Shown: positions 18,156-26,133, numbered from the stretch's first letter. The stretch: 64,000 bases of DNA from a bacterium (GCA_024231905.1 JAAEQC010000102.1:170974-234973), one strand, 5' to 3'. The notes: a model not told the origin generated them from the sequence alone. Numbers and translations: made by a program.

Positions 18156-18671
18156 ATGGATGGCCGCGAGCACCAAGAAGACGTGACTCTCGCCTGCGCC
18201 GACACACGCGATCGGCTGCAGGGGTATCTGGACGGGACGCTTGCCAAGAGCGAATCCGTTGCGATATTCCTACATCTGCGCGATTGTGGTGGATGCCGTG
18301 AGGAGCACGAGCACCTGCAGGCCATGTTCAGCATGCTGGACGAGTTGCCGCAGCTACCGGTACCGGACGATTTCGACGCGCGGATCCTGGATTCCATCCC
18401 GTTGGCTGCGTACCGCGAGATGGAGCCGTTGCGTCGCGACCGCGTTCCCGTGTTCCTGGAGGAAAGCTACCTGCCGGCCTGGTTGCGTGACGCGCGCACC
18501 CGCCTCGCAGGGCTGAGTGTCACCCTGGCCGCGGTCATCGCCGTGGCGGTGGCCGACCAACCACAGCCGCTGTTGCTGGCTGCGGTGGTCGGAGCTGTAC
18601 CCGAGATCCTGGTTCGTTGCCAGGGCTGGGCGCGGCAGGCGACGCTTGCGTGGCGCAGGGCCGAGAACTGA
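18156..18671 (+). CDS. Anti-sigma factor with zf-HC2 zinc finger
   Basis: A 171-residue protein with an N-terminal anti-sigma domain. The zinc-binding H-x3-C-x2-C motif reads HLRDCGGC, preceded by an upstream Cys, and wraps the sigma factor in this family. A C-terminal hydrophobic stretch (LSVTLAAVIAVAVAD and LLLAAVVGAVPEILV) would anchor it in the inner membrane. The start at 18156 has GGGAGG. Signal release may involve proteolysis; a PrsW-type and a rhomboid protease are encoded elsewhere in the window, but no link is shown. It overlaps functionally with the preceding ECF sigma factor. Confidence 0.88.
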   Translation: MDGREHQEDVTLACADTRDRLQGYLDGTLAKSESVAIFLHLRDCGGCREEHEHLQAMFSMLDELPQLPVPDDFDARILDSIPLAAYREMEPLRRDRVPVFLEESYLPAWLRDARTRLAGLSVTLAAVIAVAVADQPQPLLLAAVVGAVPEILVRCQGWARQATLAWRRAEN

Positions 18672-18678
18672 GATCAAC

Positions 18679-20175
18679 GTGACATCCGTGCGCGGACAGG
18701 CCAGCCCATTCGGACGTGTTCCCATTGGGCGTGATCCCCGGATCGCAGGCGACCCTACCCTGTCCGCGCACCTCCGTCCTTGCATCGTGGCCCTGGCCCT
18801 GTTGGTCCAGGGCTTTGTGCTGGCGGTCCCTGCCGCCCGGGCCGACGAGGTTCCCCAGGTCTCCCCGCACGTGGTGACCATCTCGGCCGACGAGACGGCC
18901 GAGGCCAGCCGCGATTCCCTGCTCCATGAAATCGAGTTCAACGCGCGCCTGATCCGCCAGCTGCGCGACTCCCTGGCTGTCGATGATCCGGACCGTTTTG
19001 TGAGCGAAGCCCAGCGCCTCCGCTTCGAGGGGTCCATCGACGACATCAGCCAGGTCATCGAGAGCATCGGCGTCGAACTGAGCCGCCTGGATCTGGAGAT
19101 CGAGGACAACACAATCAGATTCGTGGACGAGCGGGGCGACGGCATAGTCATCCGCATTCCCGAGAACCTGGACGCAACCCTCAGCGAGGGTTTTCAGGCC
19201 ATCACCCAGATGGTCATCGAGGGGCTGCCCGATACCCTGTCCGCCGACAATGTGCCCCGGGACTGGTCCTGGTCCCGCTTCGGGATCCCGGAGCCCGAGA
19301 AACCGCGACGGGTGATCGAGGGCAACATCGTGCGGGCCGGGGACGATCTCCTGGTGGCTCGGGGCGAGGACGTGCGGGGCTCCGCCGTCATCATCATGGG
19401 TGACGCCGAGGTCGAGGGCCGCGTGGACGGCAACGTCATCGTGGTGCTGGGCAACCTGCGCCTGGACGACAAGGCCGAGGTCACAGGTAGGGTCGTCACG
19501 GTTGGAGGCCGTTTCGACCGGGGCCGCGGCGCAAAAGTTGGCGGCGAGTTCGTCCTGGACTTCCTGGGCGGCCCGCGGGGCGTCCAGTCCGTACTCACCG
19601 AGCGTGGCAGCGGCGCTTTCGTCGCCTGCCAGGGACTCTTCGTGCTTATGCTGGTGGTGGCGCTGCTGGCTGCCATGGGCGCCCCGGAGGATCGTTTCCG
19701 ACGGGTGACCGGAGCCCTGAAGGCCAATCCGGTGGGCGCGGCCGGTGCGGGAGTCCTGGTTACCCTGGTCGTTCACCTGGGGGCGGTCGTGCTCGCGGCG
19801 ATCCTCGTTCTCACGGTGGTGGGTCTGCCCTTGGCCATCCTGCTGGCGGTGGCCCTGGTGGTGGCCGGCGTGGTTGCCACGGCGGTGGCGGCGGCGGCCG
19901 TGGGCGAATTCATCTGTGCCCGGCGGGGCGGCTGCTCATCGCGGGCCTTGGCCGTGACCGTCGGCATGCTCGTGCTGCATGCTCCGTCCTTCCTCGGCTC
20001 CCTGCTTGGCATGGTGGTGGCCCTGGAGGGCGTGGGGACCGCGTTGTCGATTCTCGGCGCCTGTGTCAAGCTCGTCGCCTATCTGCTGGGAATCGGAGCC
20101 CTGACTTCCACGCGCCTGGGCACGACACGTCCGTCGGTCGCGCGTCCTGCCGAGCCGGCCGCAGTAGAGCAATAA
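18679..20175 (+). CDS. Membrane protein with bactofilin-like beta-helical domain
   Basis: The 498-residue protein starts at GTG 18679, 7 bases after the anti-sigma stop (GTG 18688 is an alternative). A signal-like helix (IVALALLVQGFVLAVPAARA) is followed by a charged, helical exported region. A short repeat-built segment then reads like polymer-forming bactofilin or beta-helix proteins (VRGSAVIIMGDAEVEGRVDG, NVIVVLGNLRLDDKAEVTGR, VVTVGGRFDRGRGAKVGG). At least four C-terminal membrane helices end the protein. Proteins of this layout are common behind ECF sigma/anti-sigma pairs. It may be the scaffold or sensor for the envelope signal; this is inference. Confidence 0.7.
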   Translation: MTSVRGQASPFGRVPIGRDPRIAGDPTLSAHLRPCIVALALLVQGFVLAVPAARADEVPQVSPHVVTISADETAEASRDSLLHEIEFNARLIRQLRDSLAVDDPDRFVSEAQRLRFEGSIDDISQVIESIGVELSRLDLEIEDNTIRFVDERGDGIVIRIPENLDATLSEGFQAITQMVIEGLPDTLSADNVPRDWSWSRFGIPEPEKPRRVIEGNIVRAGDDLLVARGEDVRGSAVIIMGDAEVEGRVDGNVIVVLGNLRLDDKAEVTGRVVTVGGRFDRGRGAKVGGEFVLDFLGGPRGVQSVLTERGSGAFVACQGLFVLMLVVALLAAMGAPEDRFRRVTGALKANPVGAAGAGVLVTLVVHLGAVVLAAILVLTVVGLPLAILLAVALVVAGVVATAVAAAAVGEFICARRGGCSSRALAVTVGMLVLHAPSFLGSLLGMVVALEGVGTALSILGACVKLVAYLLGIGALTSTRLGTTRPSVARPAEPAAVEQ

Positions 20176-20535
20176 TACCCACAATATAGAGCAAATAACC
20201 CCAGCCCCCTTCGGGGTCTAGGTCTGTCCGGATCTAAAGTGGGGAAATAAACCCCTAAAAATGGTATAATGACCCAAGCACCTGTTGGCACTCCAGCTGA
20301 AAACGCCGATCGTCCAATCCGGAAGCCAGGGTCCGGCGCCGGCATCGTGGCGTCTGGGGGGCTCTGGTGGGTGCTGTTGGTACCATGCCTCCTTGGACGG
20401 GTTGGGAGGTATCGGGAAACATCTCGTCGGCCTTTGCATGGAACGATTGCTGCGTGTCGAAGGTGAAAGATGGCCGCCGTGGCCCCTGAGGGGCTCTCAG
20501 GGAGCTCCATTACCCACGAGGGAGGATTGTTGCCC
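20176..20535 (+). other. 360-base intergenic region with a long leader
   Basis: No gene is visible. The region holds an extended -10 promoter at 20262-20270, so the message would carry a leader of about 260 bases before the peptidase start. Within it, a perfect 7-bp hairpin (20484-20490 with 20496-20502) stands just ahead of the ribosome binding site. A smaller GC hairpin near 20205-20220 lies just after the previous gene. I could not match the leader to a known riboswitch class. Confidence 0.5.
20262..20270 (+). promoter_or_regulatory. Extended -10 promoter
   Basis: The string TGGTATAAT is a perfect TGn extended -10 with consensus TATAAT. No -35 is evident 17 bases upstream, as expected for extended -10 promoters. 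It would drive the metallopeptidase gene. Confidence 0.55.
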
Positions 20536-21546
20536 ATGACGCCGCAGAGGAACAGGATCAGCACCGCAGGGAGCGCCGTGGCGACGTTCCTGGCGCTGTG
20601 CCTCCTGGCCGGGCCGGCGGCATCCGAGCAGATCCTGCGGTTCGACAACGGAATACGGGCGACGATCCACACCGCTGCGGAGATCGAGCGTGACCTGCGC
20701 TCCGGCGACGACGCGACTCGCGTGCTGGAGGGGACGGCCGCGGGCTCGGTCGCTCTGGAAGCGGACAAGGTGGTCTGGTACCCCTTCGACACCCAGGTGG
20801 TGGCGAAGGCATTGGCGACCATGGCCGGATTCCACGCCGATGTGGATGTGGATGTGTACATCCTGCCGGCGCCGCCGGCAGAGGTGGGCTCCTCCTTTGC
20901 CCGGCGTGACGCCATCTATCTCAGTCCGGGCTTTGGCCCGGTCAAGCCAGAGACGGTGGCCTCCATCACGGCCCACGAGATGGGCCACGTCTTGACCTGG
21001 GCCTTTGTCGACGGCAAGCCGGGGCGGTGGGATGCCTACTCCGAGTTGCGGGGCCTGGATCCGGCGGTGCACCGCGCCGACGCCCGCCACGCCTGGCGGC
21101 CGCGGGAGATCCTGGCCGAGGACCTGCGGTTCCTCTTCGGCGGCCTCTTGGCGACCAGCACGGGCACCATCGAGAACGCGGAACTCGCGACTCCGGACCG
21201 GGTGGAGGGCCTGGAGGAGCTTCTGGTCTCCTTCCTGCAGGATCCCGGCGTTGCGGCGCGCCCGGCCGTGGCCATGGCATTCCCGAATCCCTGCAATCCA
21301 CGCACCTCCATCCATCTGTCCCTGCCACCGGGCGCGAGCACGAGCGTCGCGGCCAAGGTCGTGATCTTCGATATCCGCGGCGCGCGGGTGCGAACCATCA
21401 CCGGCGGCCGTTTCGCCAACGACGCGGTAACGGTGCAGTGGGACGGCACGGGTGAGGGCGGGGGCCTGGTGGCCTCCGGCCGCTACATGTACGTGATTTC
21501 GGCGTCAGGTCAAACCGCGCGCGGATCGGTGACCCTGGTCAGGTGA
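20536..21546 (+). CDS. Exported zinc metallopeptidase with FlgD-like C-terminal domain
   Basis: This 336-residue protein has a signal peptide (VATFLALCLLAGPAASE). A catalytic domain carries the zincin motif TAHEMGHVLTWAF (HExxH); the third zinc ligand is probably a later Glu or Asp, with AEDLRFLF a candidate. The C-terminal 90 residues form a FlgD-type Ig-like domain that starts with FPNPCNPRTSIHLSL and ends GRYMYVISASGQTARGSVTL, the sorting/anchor layout seen in FCB-group secreted proteins. NPCNP in place of NPFNP is unusual. The ATG at 20536 has GAGGGAGGA before it. No standard peptidase family name is certain. Confidence 0.75.
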   Translation: MTPQRNRISTAGSAVATFLALCLLAGPAASEQILRFDNGIRATIHTAAEIERDLRSGDDATRVLEGTAAGSVALEADKVVWYPFDTQVVAKALATMAGFHADVDVDVYILPAPPAEVGSSFARRDAIYLSPGFGPVKPETVASITAHEMGHVLTWAFVDGKPGRWDAYSELRGLDPAVHRADARHAWRPREILAEDLRFLFGGLLATSTGTIENAELATPDRVEGLEELLVSFLQDPGVAARPAVAMAFPNPCNPRTSIHLSLPPGASTSVAAKVVIFDIRGARVRTITGGRFANDAVTVQWDGTGEGGGLVASGRYMYVISASGQTARGSVTLVR

Positions 21547-21642
21547 GCAGGACGGTACGCTCGATGCGGCGGTACGCTTCAAGACATGACAACAAGGCGA
21601 GACAACGGACGGTCGCGCACGGGTGACCGTCGAGAGGCGAAA

Positions 21643-22551
21643 ATGCGATACCAGCACAAGGCGGTGCCGACGACGGTGCTTCTGGCCGCGACCCTGCTGG
21701 CGGGGTGCGGCTCCGACGGGGGATCGGGAACGACAGTTCCCGTCCCGACTCTTGAGGTCCGGCGCCTGACCGAGAACGATGTTTTTGACGCCAATCCCGT
21801 CTTCTCGGCGGACGGCGCCATGATCTACTACGAGTCCGACCAGACCGGCAACCGTGAGATCTGGCGGCTGCCCGCGGCCGGTGGCGAACCGGAGCAGCTA
21901 ACGGATCACCGCGCCTTCGATTCGGCCCCGGATCCGCTACCGGACGGCAGCGGCGTGGTCTTCGAATCCGATCGCGCCGGCGCCAAGGACATCTGGCTGC
22001 TTGCGACGGGTGCGTCGGCGCCCGTCGCCTTGACCTCCGGGCTGGACGAGGACGGCTCGCCCGCCGTGTCTCCCGACGGGACCTCCGTGGTCTTCGAATC
22101 GAACCGTGACAAGACAGGGGGTTCGGACCTGTGGATCGTCAACCTGGCGGACCGGGAACTCCGGCGCGTGACGACCACACCCAGCGGCGTGTATGTGCGT
22201 ACGGCCGACTGGTCGCCCGACGGCCAGCACCTGATCTTCGAGTCGAACGCCCTCGGGGCCTCGGCTCTGGTCGTGATTCCGGCCACGGGCGGCGACATGG
22301 TTCAGATCACGCCCGACGCCGGCTACGAAGGGCACCCGGCATGGTCCCCCGACGGCGATCTGGTCGCCTTCGAGTCCTCGCGCAGCGGCACCATGGAGAT
22401 TTTCCTCGTGTCGGCCGAGGGCGGGGAACTGGTGCGCGTGACCGACCAGGGCGGCTTCTGGCCCCAGTGGTCCCCGGACGGATTGACCATCGTCTATGGC
22501 GTACCCACAGCGACGGCGCCGGAAGTGGGGATGGTGAAGATCCTGCACTGA
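21643..22551 (+). CDS. TolB-like PD40 beta-propeller lipoprotein
   Basis: This 302-residue exported lipoprotein has the lipobox LLAGC. About five or six PD40/WD40-like repeats follow, recognisable by recurring YESDQTGNREIWRL, FESDRAGAKDIWLL, FESNRDKTGGSDLWIV, WSPDGQHLIFESN and WSPDGDLVAFESS. They make a TolB-type beta-propeller. Such proteins act as periplasmic or surface protein-binding platforms. It is not the cell-division TolB proper, as no Tol partners or TolB N-terminal domain are present. The start at 21643 has GAGAGGCG. It ends before a strong terminator. Confidence 0.88.
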   Translation: MRYQHKAVPTTVLLAATLLAGCGSDGGSGTTVPVPTLEVRRLTENDVFDANPVFSADGAMIYYESDQTGNREIWRLPAAGGEPEQLTDHRAFDSAPDPLPDGSGVVFESDRAGAKDIWLLATGASAPVALTSGLDEDGSPAVSPDGTSVVFESNRDKTGGSDLWIVNLADRELRRVTTTPSGVYVRTADWSPDGQHLIFESNALGASALVVIPATGGDMVQITPDAGYEGHPAWSPDGDLVAFESSRSGTMEIFLVSAEGGELVRVTDQGGFWPQWSPDGLTIVYGVPTATAPEVGMVKILH

Positions 22552-22600
22552 CCTCGAGAGTATGGGCTGACCACGGGAATCGCCCCTGTGGCGGCCACAG

Positions 22601-22631
22601 ACCTCCGGCCCATCCGGCCGGAGGTTTTTTT
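22601..22631 (+). terminator. Intrinsic terminator
   Basis: A perfect 10-bp GC-rich stem (22601-22610 with 22616-22625), a 5-base loop and seven T residues end the PD40 lipoprotein message just before the arsenic operon promoter. Confidence 0.92.
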
Positions 22632-22638
22632 CAGAAAC

Positions 22639-22660
22639 TATATTGACATACTTCAATATA
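22639..22660 (+). promoter_or_regulatory. ArsR operator overlapping the ars promoter
   Basis: An 8-bp perfect inverted repeat, TATATTGA-N6-TCAATATA, overlaps a consensus TTGACA -35 (22643-22648). A weak -10 (TAGCTT, 22665-22670) follows. The AT-rich palindrome in a GC-rich genome, next to arsR, matches the location and shape of ArsR-family operators. Repressor binding would block polymerase until arsenite binds. Confidence 0.7.
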
Positions 22661-22690
22661 TAATTAGCTTGGCTGTCAGGAGGACGGATC

Positions 22691-23056
22691 ATGAACGAGA
22701 CGACACGCACCCGCGCCACGATCTGCTGCTGCCCGGGGGACCGGACCACCACCGAAGAAGCTCAGCGCTTCACAACCCTGTGCAAGGTCCTGGGCCACGA
22801 GGTGCGGCTGGGCATCCTGGGCCTGTTGCTGGGCACCGACGACGCCTTGTGCGTCTGCGAGATCGAAGCCTCCTTCGACCTCTCCCAGCCCACCATCTCC
22901 CACCATCTGCGCCTGTTGCGGGAAGCGGGACTCGTGAGCACGGAGCGGCGTGGTACCTGGATCTATTACGAACTGGCGCCCGAGGGCGCTGGTCTTGCCA
23001 CGGAATTCGCCACCTGGCTCGGTCGGGCGGCCCAGCGGAAAGGAACGAACCCATGA
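22691..23056 (+). CDS. arsR: ArsR family arsenite-responsive repressor
   Basis: This 121-residue winged-helix repressor has the metal-site motif LCVCEIEASFDLSQPTISHH: the two cysteines of C-V-C lie at the start of the DNA-recognition helix, as in arsenite-sensing ArsR proteins. A third possible ligand set, CCC, sits near the N-terminus (ATICCCPG). The wing reads LVSTERRGTWIYYEL. The ATG follows CAGGAGGACGG. It should repress the arsR-arsM unit until As(III) binds. Its stop codon overlaps the arsM start (ATGA). Confidence 0.93.
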   Translation: MNETTRTRATICCCPGDRTTTEEAQRFTTLCKVLGHEVRLGILGLLLGTDDALCVCEIEASFDLSQPTISHHLRLLREAGLVSTERRGTWIYYELAPEGAGLATEFATWLGRAAQRKGTNP

Positions 23057-23880
23057 GCGACCAGAAAATCACCGAAGAGGTCCGCCGTCGCTACGGCGAG
23101 GCGGCCAAGGCAGTCGCCGGAGGTCGGCGGGCCGGTTGTTGTGGCGACGACGGTTCCTGCGGCGCGACCGTCGACCCCATCACGAGCGATCTCTACGATC
23201 TGTCGACCCAAGACGAACTGCCCGACGAGGCGGTCCTGGCCTCCCTGGGCTGCGGCAATCCCACGGCCCTGGCCGAACTGACCCCCGGGGAGGACGTTCT
23301 GGACCTGGGTTCCGGCGGTGGTATCGACGTGCTGCTCTCGGCCCGGCGCGTGGGCCCTGACGGGCGGGTCTACGGCCTGGACATGACCGACGAGATGCTA
23401 GCCCTGGCGCGAGAGAACCAGCGCCGGGCCGGGGCGGAGAACGTGGAGTTCCTCAAGGGAAGCATCGAAGCGGTGCCCCTGCCCGACGGCGCGGTGGACG
23501 TGATCATCTCCAACTGCGTGATCAACCTCTCCACCGACAAGGATGCCGTGTTCCGCGAGGCGGCCCGGGTGCTGCGGCCCGGGGGACGGTTCGCCGTGTC
23601 GGACATGGTGCTCACGCGGCCGTTGCCGCCGGAACTGGCGGACATCGTCAATCTCTGGACCGGCTGCGTGGCCGGGGCCCTGGTCATGGATGATTACCGG
23701 CGGGGCCTGGAGGAGGCCGGGTTCGTGGACGTGGAATTCGAGGTGACACGGACCTTCAGCGGCGATGATCTGGCGGAAATGGCGGGCGCGGCGGGTGACC
23801 GTTTGGCGAACCTGGATGGGACCCTGGTCAGCGCGTTCGTGAGAGCTCGGCGGCCGGATCGGCGCGAGCCGCCGGCCTAG
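23053..23880 (+). CDS. arsM: Arsenite S-adenosylmethionine methyltransferase
   Basis: The 275-residue class I methyltransferase has the SAM-binding VLDLGSGGGIDVLL and the acidic VYGLDMTDEML. Conserved cysteines of ArsM are present: GCCGDDGSC near the N-terminus, SLGCGNP, SNCVINLS and WTGCVAGA. The last two bind As(III) in characterised ArsM enzymes. It methylates arsenite stepwise to volatile or less toxic forms. The 4-base overlap with arsR means coupled translation. No ArsB, Acr3 or ArsC gene is in the window, so detoxification here seems to rest on methylation. Confidence 0.95.
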   Translation: MSDQKITEEVRRRYGEAAKAVAGGRRAGCCGDDGSCGATVDPITSDLYDLSTQDELPDEAVLASLGCGNPTALAELTPGEDVLDLGSGGGIDVLLSARRVGPDGRVYGLDMTDEMLALARENQRRAGAENVEFLKGSIEAVPLPDGAVDVIISNCVINLSTDKDAVFREAARVLRPGGRFAVSDMVLTRPLPPELADIVNLWTGCVAGALVMDDYRRGLEEAGFVDVEFEVTRTFSGDDLAEMAGAAGDRLANLDGTLVSAFVRARRPDRREPPA

Positions 23881-24004
23881 CAGCGCGCATGGTTGCAGCG
23901 TGCGGGGCGAGTCGGACCACCGCGCACGTGAACGAGTGTCCGAGGTCGATGCAGGGTAGATCGGTCAGCCGGCAGCTGTGGAGTGCATGGACGGTACGGC
24001 GAGG

Positions 24005-24032
24005 AAAAGGCCCCCGGGGATCCCGGGGGCCT
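24005..24032 (-). terminator. Terminator of the tRNA-Glu gene
   Basis: A perfect 11-bp GC stem (24022-24032 with 24008-24018) with a 3-base loop, followed on the minus strand by a short T run. It stands between convergent tRNA-Glu and arsM and may serve both. Confidence 0.7.
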
Positions 24033-24075
24033 CGTGTGAATCCGGATGTGTGGGACGAGATAGGTTGATTCAATT

Positions 24076-24150
24076 TGGCATCCCCGACGGGAATCGAACC
24101 CGTGTTGCCGCCGTGAAAGGGCGGTGTCCTAACCACTAGACGACGGGGAC
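24076..24150 (-). tRNA. tRNA-Glu (TTC)
   Basis: A 75-base cloverleaf with anticodon TTC in the loop CTTTCAC and the conserved Glu-type D arm. The acceptor stem closes with a G-T wobble at the first pair, and CCA is encoded. It has its own promoter and terminator. Confidence 0.96.
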
Positions 24151-24169
24151 GCCATGATACCGGACCGGA

Positions 24170-24198
24170 AAACTAGGTCACGGGTCCGGTGATGTCAA
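24170..24198 (-). promoter_or_regulatory. Promoter of the tRNA-Glu gene
   Basis: On the minus strand TTGACA (24198-24193) and TAGTTT (24175-24170) are spaced by 17 bases, about 20 bases before the tRNA 5' end. Confidence 0.65.
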
Positions 24199-24211
24199 CC
24201 GCGCGGCCCCG

Positions 24212-25579
24212 CTACTTGGCCGCCTCGACCATGAGGATGGCCGACGTCCTGATTCCTCGCCAGTAGTTGTCCAGGTGGAACTTCTCGTTGGGCGAGTGGA
24301 TGTTGTCCGTGGACAGTCCGTAGCCCAGCAGCAGCACCGGCGACTTCAGGTATTCCTGGAACGTGCCCACGATGGGGATCGAACCGCCTTCGCGGATGAA
24401 TACCGGCTTGGCACCGAAGCCCTGCTCCAGGGAGCGCATGCCCGCCTGCATCATGTCGCTCTTGCGGGGCACGAGCACCGGGTTGGCGTTGTGCAGGTTC
24501 TCCACCTCCACCGTCACGCCGGCGGGCGCGATGGCGTGGACATGGTCGGCGAAGGCCTTGGCCACCGCGTCCGGATCCTGGTTCGGCACCAGGCGCATGG
24601 AGACCTTGGCCAGAGCCTTGGCCGGGAGCACCGTCTTGGCGCCCTCGCCGCCGTACCCGGACACCAGGCCGTTCACGTCGCAAGTGGGGCGGGCCCACAT
24701 GCGCTCGAGGGTGGTGTAGCCCTTCTCGCCGAAGGCCGCCGGGGCGCCGGTCTCGTCCTTGAGGATCTCGTCGGTGTAGCCCAGTTCGGCGAAACCGGCG
24801 CGTTCTTCGTCGTCCAGGTCCAGGACCGCGTCGTAGAAGCCGGGGACCAGGCAGCGGCCGTCGGCGTCCATGAGGCCGGCCACGATCTCGGCCAGGGCGT
24901 TGCCCGGGTTCTTCACGGTGCCGCCGTAACTGCCGGAGTGGAGGTCCTTGGCCGGTCCGTCGACCCGGATTTCCATGTAGGCGAGGCCCTTGAGGCTGTA
25001 GCATATGCCCGGGATAGACTCGTTGTAGAGGGTCGTGTCCGAGACCACGATGGCGTCGCAGGCCAGCTTGTCTGGGTTCTCCTCGGTAAAACGGTAGATG
25101 CTTTCCCCACCCGATTCCTCTTCGCCCTCGATGATGAACTTCACGTTCACGAGCAGTTCCTCGCCCGTGCGGATGTACGCCTCCAGGGCCTTGATGTGGG
25201 TGTAGACTTGGCCCTTGTCGTCGGAGGCGCCGCGGGCGTAGACGATACCGTCCTTGATGACCGGCTCGAAGGGAGGATTGTCCCACAGATCCAGGGGATC
25301 CACCGGCTGCACGTCGTAGTGGCCGTAGAAGAGGAGAGTCTTGCGGTCCGGCCGGATCTCGGTCTGAGCGAACACCAGGGGCAGTCCGCCCAATTCTATG
25401 GTCTCGACCTCGAGTCCCAGCTCGCGCAACTCGTCGGCCACGAAGGCTGCCGCCCGGCGGGAATCGTCGTCGTGGTCGCTCTGGGAGCTGATGCTCGGGA
25501 TGCGCAGGAAGTCGCAAAGTTGGTCCACGTGCTGATCCCGGTGCGCGTCCAGATGGGCGAGGACCTTTTCGCTGGCCAT
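24212..25579 (-). CDS. M20 family dipeptidase/peptidase
   Basis: This 455-residue cytosolic zinc peptidase of the M20 (ArgE/DapE/carnosinase-like) family has the metal and catalytic motifs in order: YGHYDVQPVDP (His, Asp), ARGASDDKGQ (bridging Asp), EGEEESGG (catalytic base Glu then metal Glu), the dimer-domain motif DLHSGSYGG, REGGSIPI, and the final metal His in IHSPNEKF. The length matches bacterial dipeptidases that cleave beta-Ala-His or general dipeptides. The ATG at 25579 has AAGGAG; upstream in-frame starts lack one. The promoter is divergent from that of the small histone-fold gene and shares a palindrome with it. Confidence 0.94.
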   Translation of the reverse strand: MASEKVLAHLDAHRDQHVDQLCDFLRIPSISSQSDHDDDSRRAAAFVADELRELGLEVETIELGGLPLVFAQTEIRPDRKTLLFYGHYDVQPVDPLDLWDNPPFEPVIKDGIVYARGASDDKGQVYTHIKALEAYIRTGEELLVNVKFIIEGEEESGGESIYRFTEENPDKLACDAIVVSDTTLYNESIPGICYSLKGLAYMEIRVDGPAKDLHSGSYGGTVKNPGNALAEIVAGLMDADGRCLVPGFYDAVLDLDDEERAGFAELGYTDEILKDETGAPAAFGEKGYTTLERMWARPTCDVNGLVSGYGGEGAKTVLPAKALAKVSMRLVPNQDPDAVAKAFADHVHAIAPAGVTVEVENLHNANPVLVPRKSDMMQAGMRSLEQGFGAKPVFIREGGSIPIVGTFQEYLKSPVLLLGYGLSTDNIHSPNEKFHLDNYWRGIRTSAILMVEAAK

Positions 25580-25653
25580 GGTCGTCTCCTTCATGTAGGT
25601 TTTGCGGGCATTCGGAGCGTTCTGGCGCATTTGACGGAACCGCTCCGAAGGGT

Positions 25654-25691
25654 AAACTACTCTTGACAGTCTGGACTGTCGAGGCGATTGT
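25654..25691. promoter_or_regulatory. Overlapping divergent promoters with a shared palindrome
   Basis: Plus strand: TTGACA (25663-25668), 17-base spacer, GATTGT (25686-25691), driving the small histone-fold gene with a leader near 110 bases. Minus strand: TCGACA (25682-25677), 17-base spacer, TAGTTT (25659-25654), driving the M20 peptidase. The perfect 7-bp palindrome GACAGTC-TG-GACTGTC (25665-25680) covers both -35 elements, so one bound regulator could control both. Confidence 0.5.
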
Positions 25692-25810
25692 GACGCGGCT
25701 CCGGGCGCTGGGAGGCGATCCGGACCGACAACCCCAAGCCGTTCGTCGCAAGCCGGGGCTCAGGTTCCGGTCGGCATTCATGGACGAACTGAGCCCGTTA
25801 AGGAGGACCC

Positions 25811-25981
25811 ATGGCTGACATGATCATTAGCAAGAGCAAGACGAAGGCTTCGGTCACCGACTGCAACGTTTCCGGCGAGTTCTACGCTGCCCTGGACGCG
25901 AAGGTCAGGGACCTGATCAAGGCCGCCGAGAAGCGCGCGCTGGACAACGGCCGCAAGACCGTCCGCCCCTACGACCTGTAG
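25811..25981 (+). CDS. Small histone-fold candidate protein (bacterial histone-like)
   Basis: A 56-residue protein begins at ATG 25811 behind AAGGAGG, an excellent site. The sequence has a short basic N-terminus (SKSKTKASV), one long amphipathic helix (SGEFYAALDAKVRDLIKAAE, continuing to KRALDN), and the ending GRKTVRPYDL. NGRKTV-x-P-x-D is the loop-2/helix-3 signature of histone-fold proteins, and the layout matches small bacterial histones such as Bdellovibrio Bd0055 and related CBF/NF-Y-type proteins. It would dimerise and bind DNA. The first helix is short, and 56 residues is slightly below usual size. It has its own promoter and terminator. The family call rests on motif recall only. Confidence 0.65.
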   Translation: MADMIISKSKTKASVTDCNVSGEFYAALDAKVRDLIKAAEKRALDNGRKTVRPYDL

Positions 25982-26029
25982 TACGAGGTACCGGCCCCGC
26001 CGGGGTCGTTCCCGACCGGCAGACGTTTC

Positions 26030-26063
26030 AGCGGGAGTCCCTCCGGGGGCTCCCGCTTTCGTT
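26030..26063 (+). terminator. Terminator after the histone-fold gene
   Basis: An 8-bp GC stem (26030-26037 with 26050-26057) with a 12-base loop and a broken T run (TTTCGTT). It separates the small gene from the downstream ATPase. Confidence 0.65.
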
Positions 26064-26133
26064 GTCGGTGGGCGATGGCCCGGTTCTCGCACGGCATTCC
26101 GTCTCCGCCCGGGGCGGAGGGAAAGGGGATGCC

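Noticed and set aside
20277..20535. Known riboswitch in the peptidase leader
   Set aside because: I compared by eye with c-di-GMP, cobalamin and T-box consensus strings and found no match.
21643..22551. Cell-division TolB
   Set aside because: It has PD40 repeats, but it is short, lacks the TolB N-terminal domain and is not beside tol genes.
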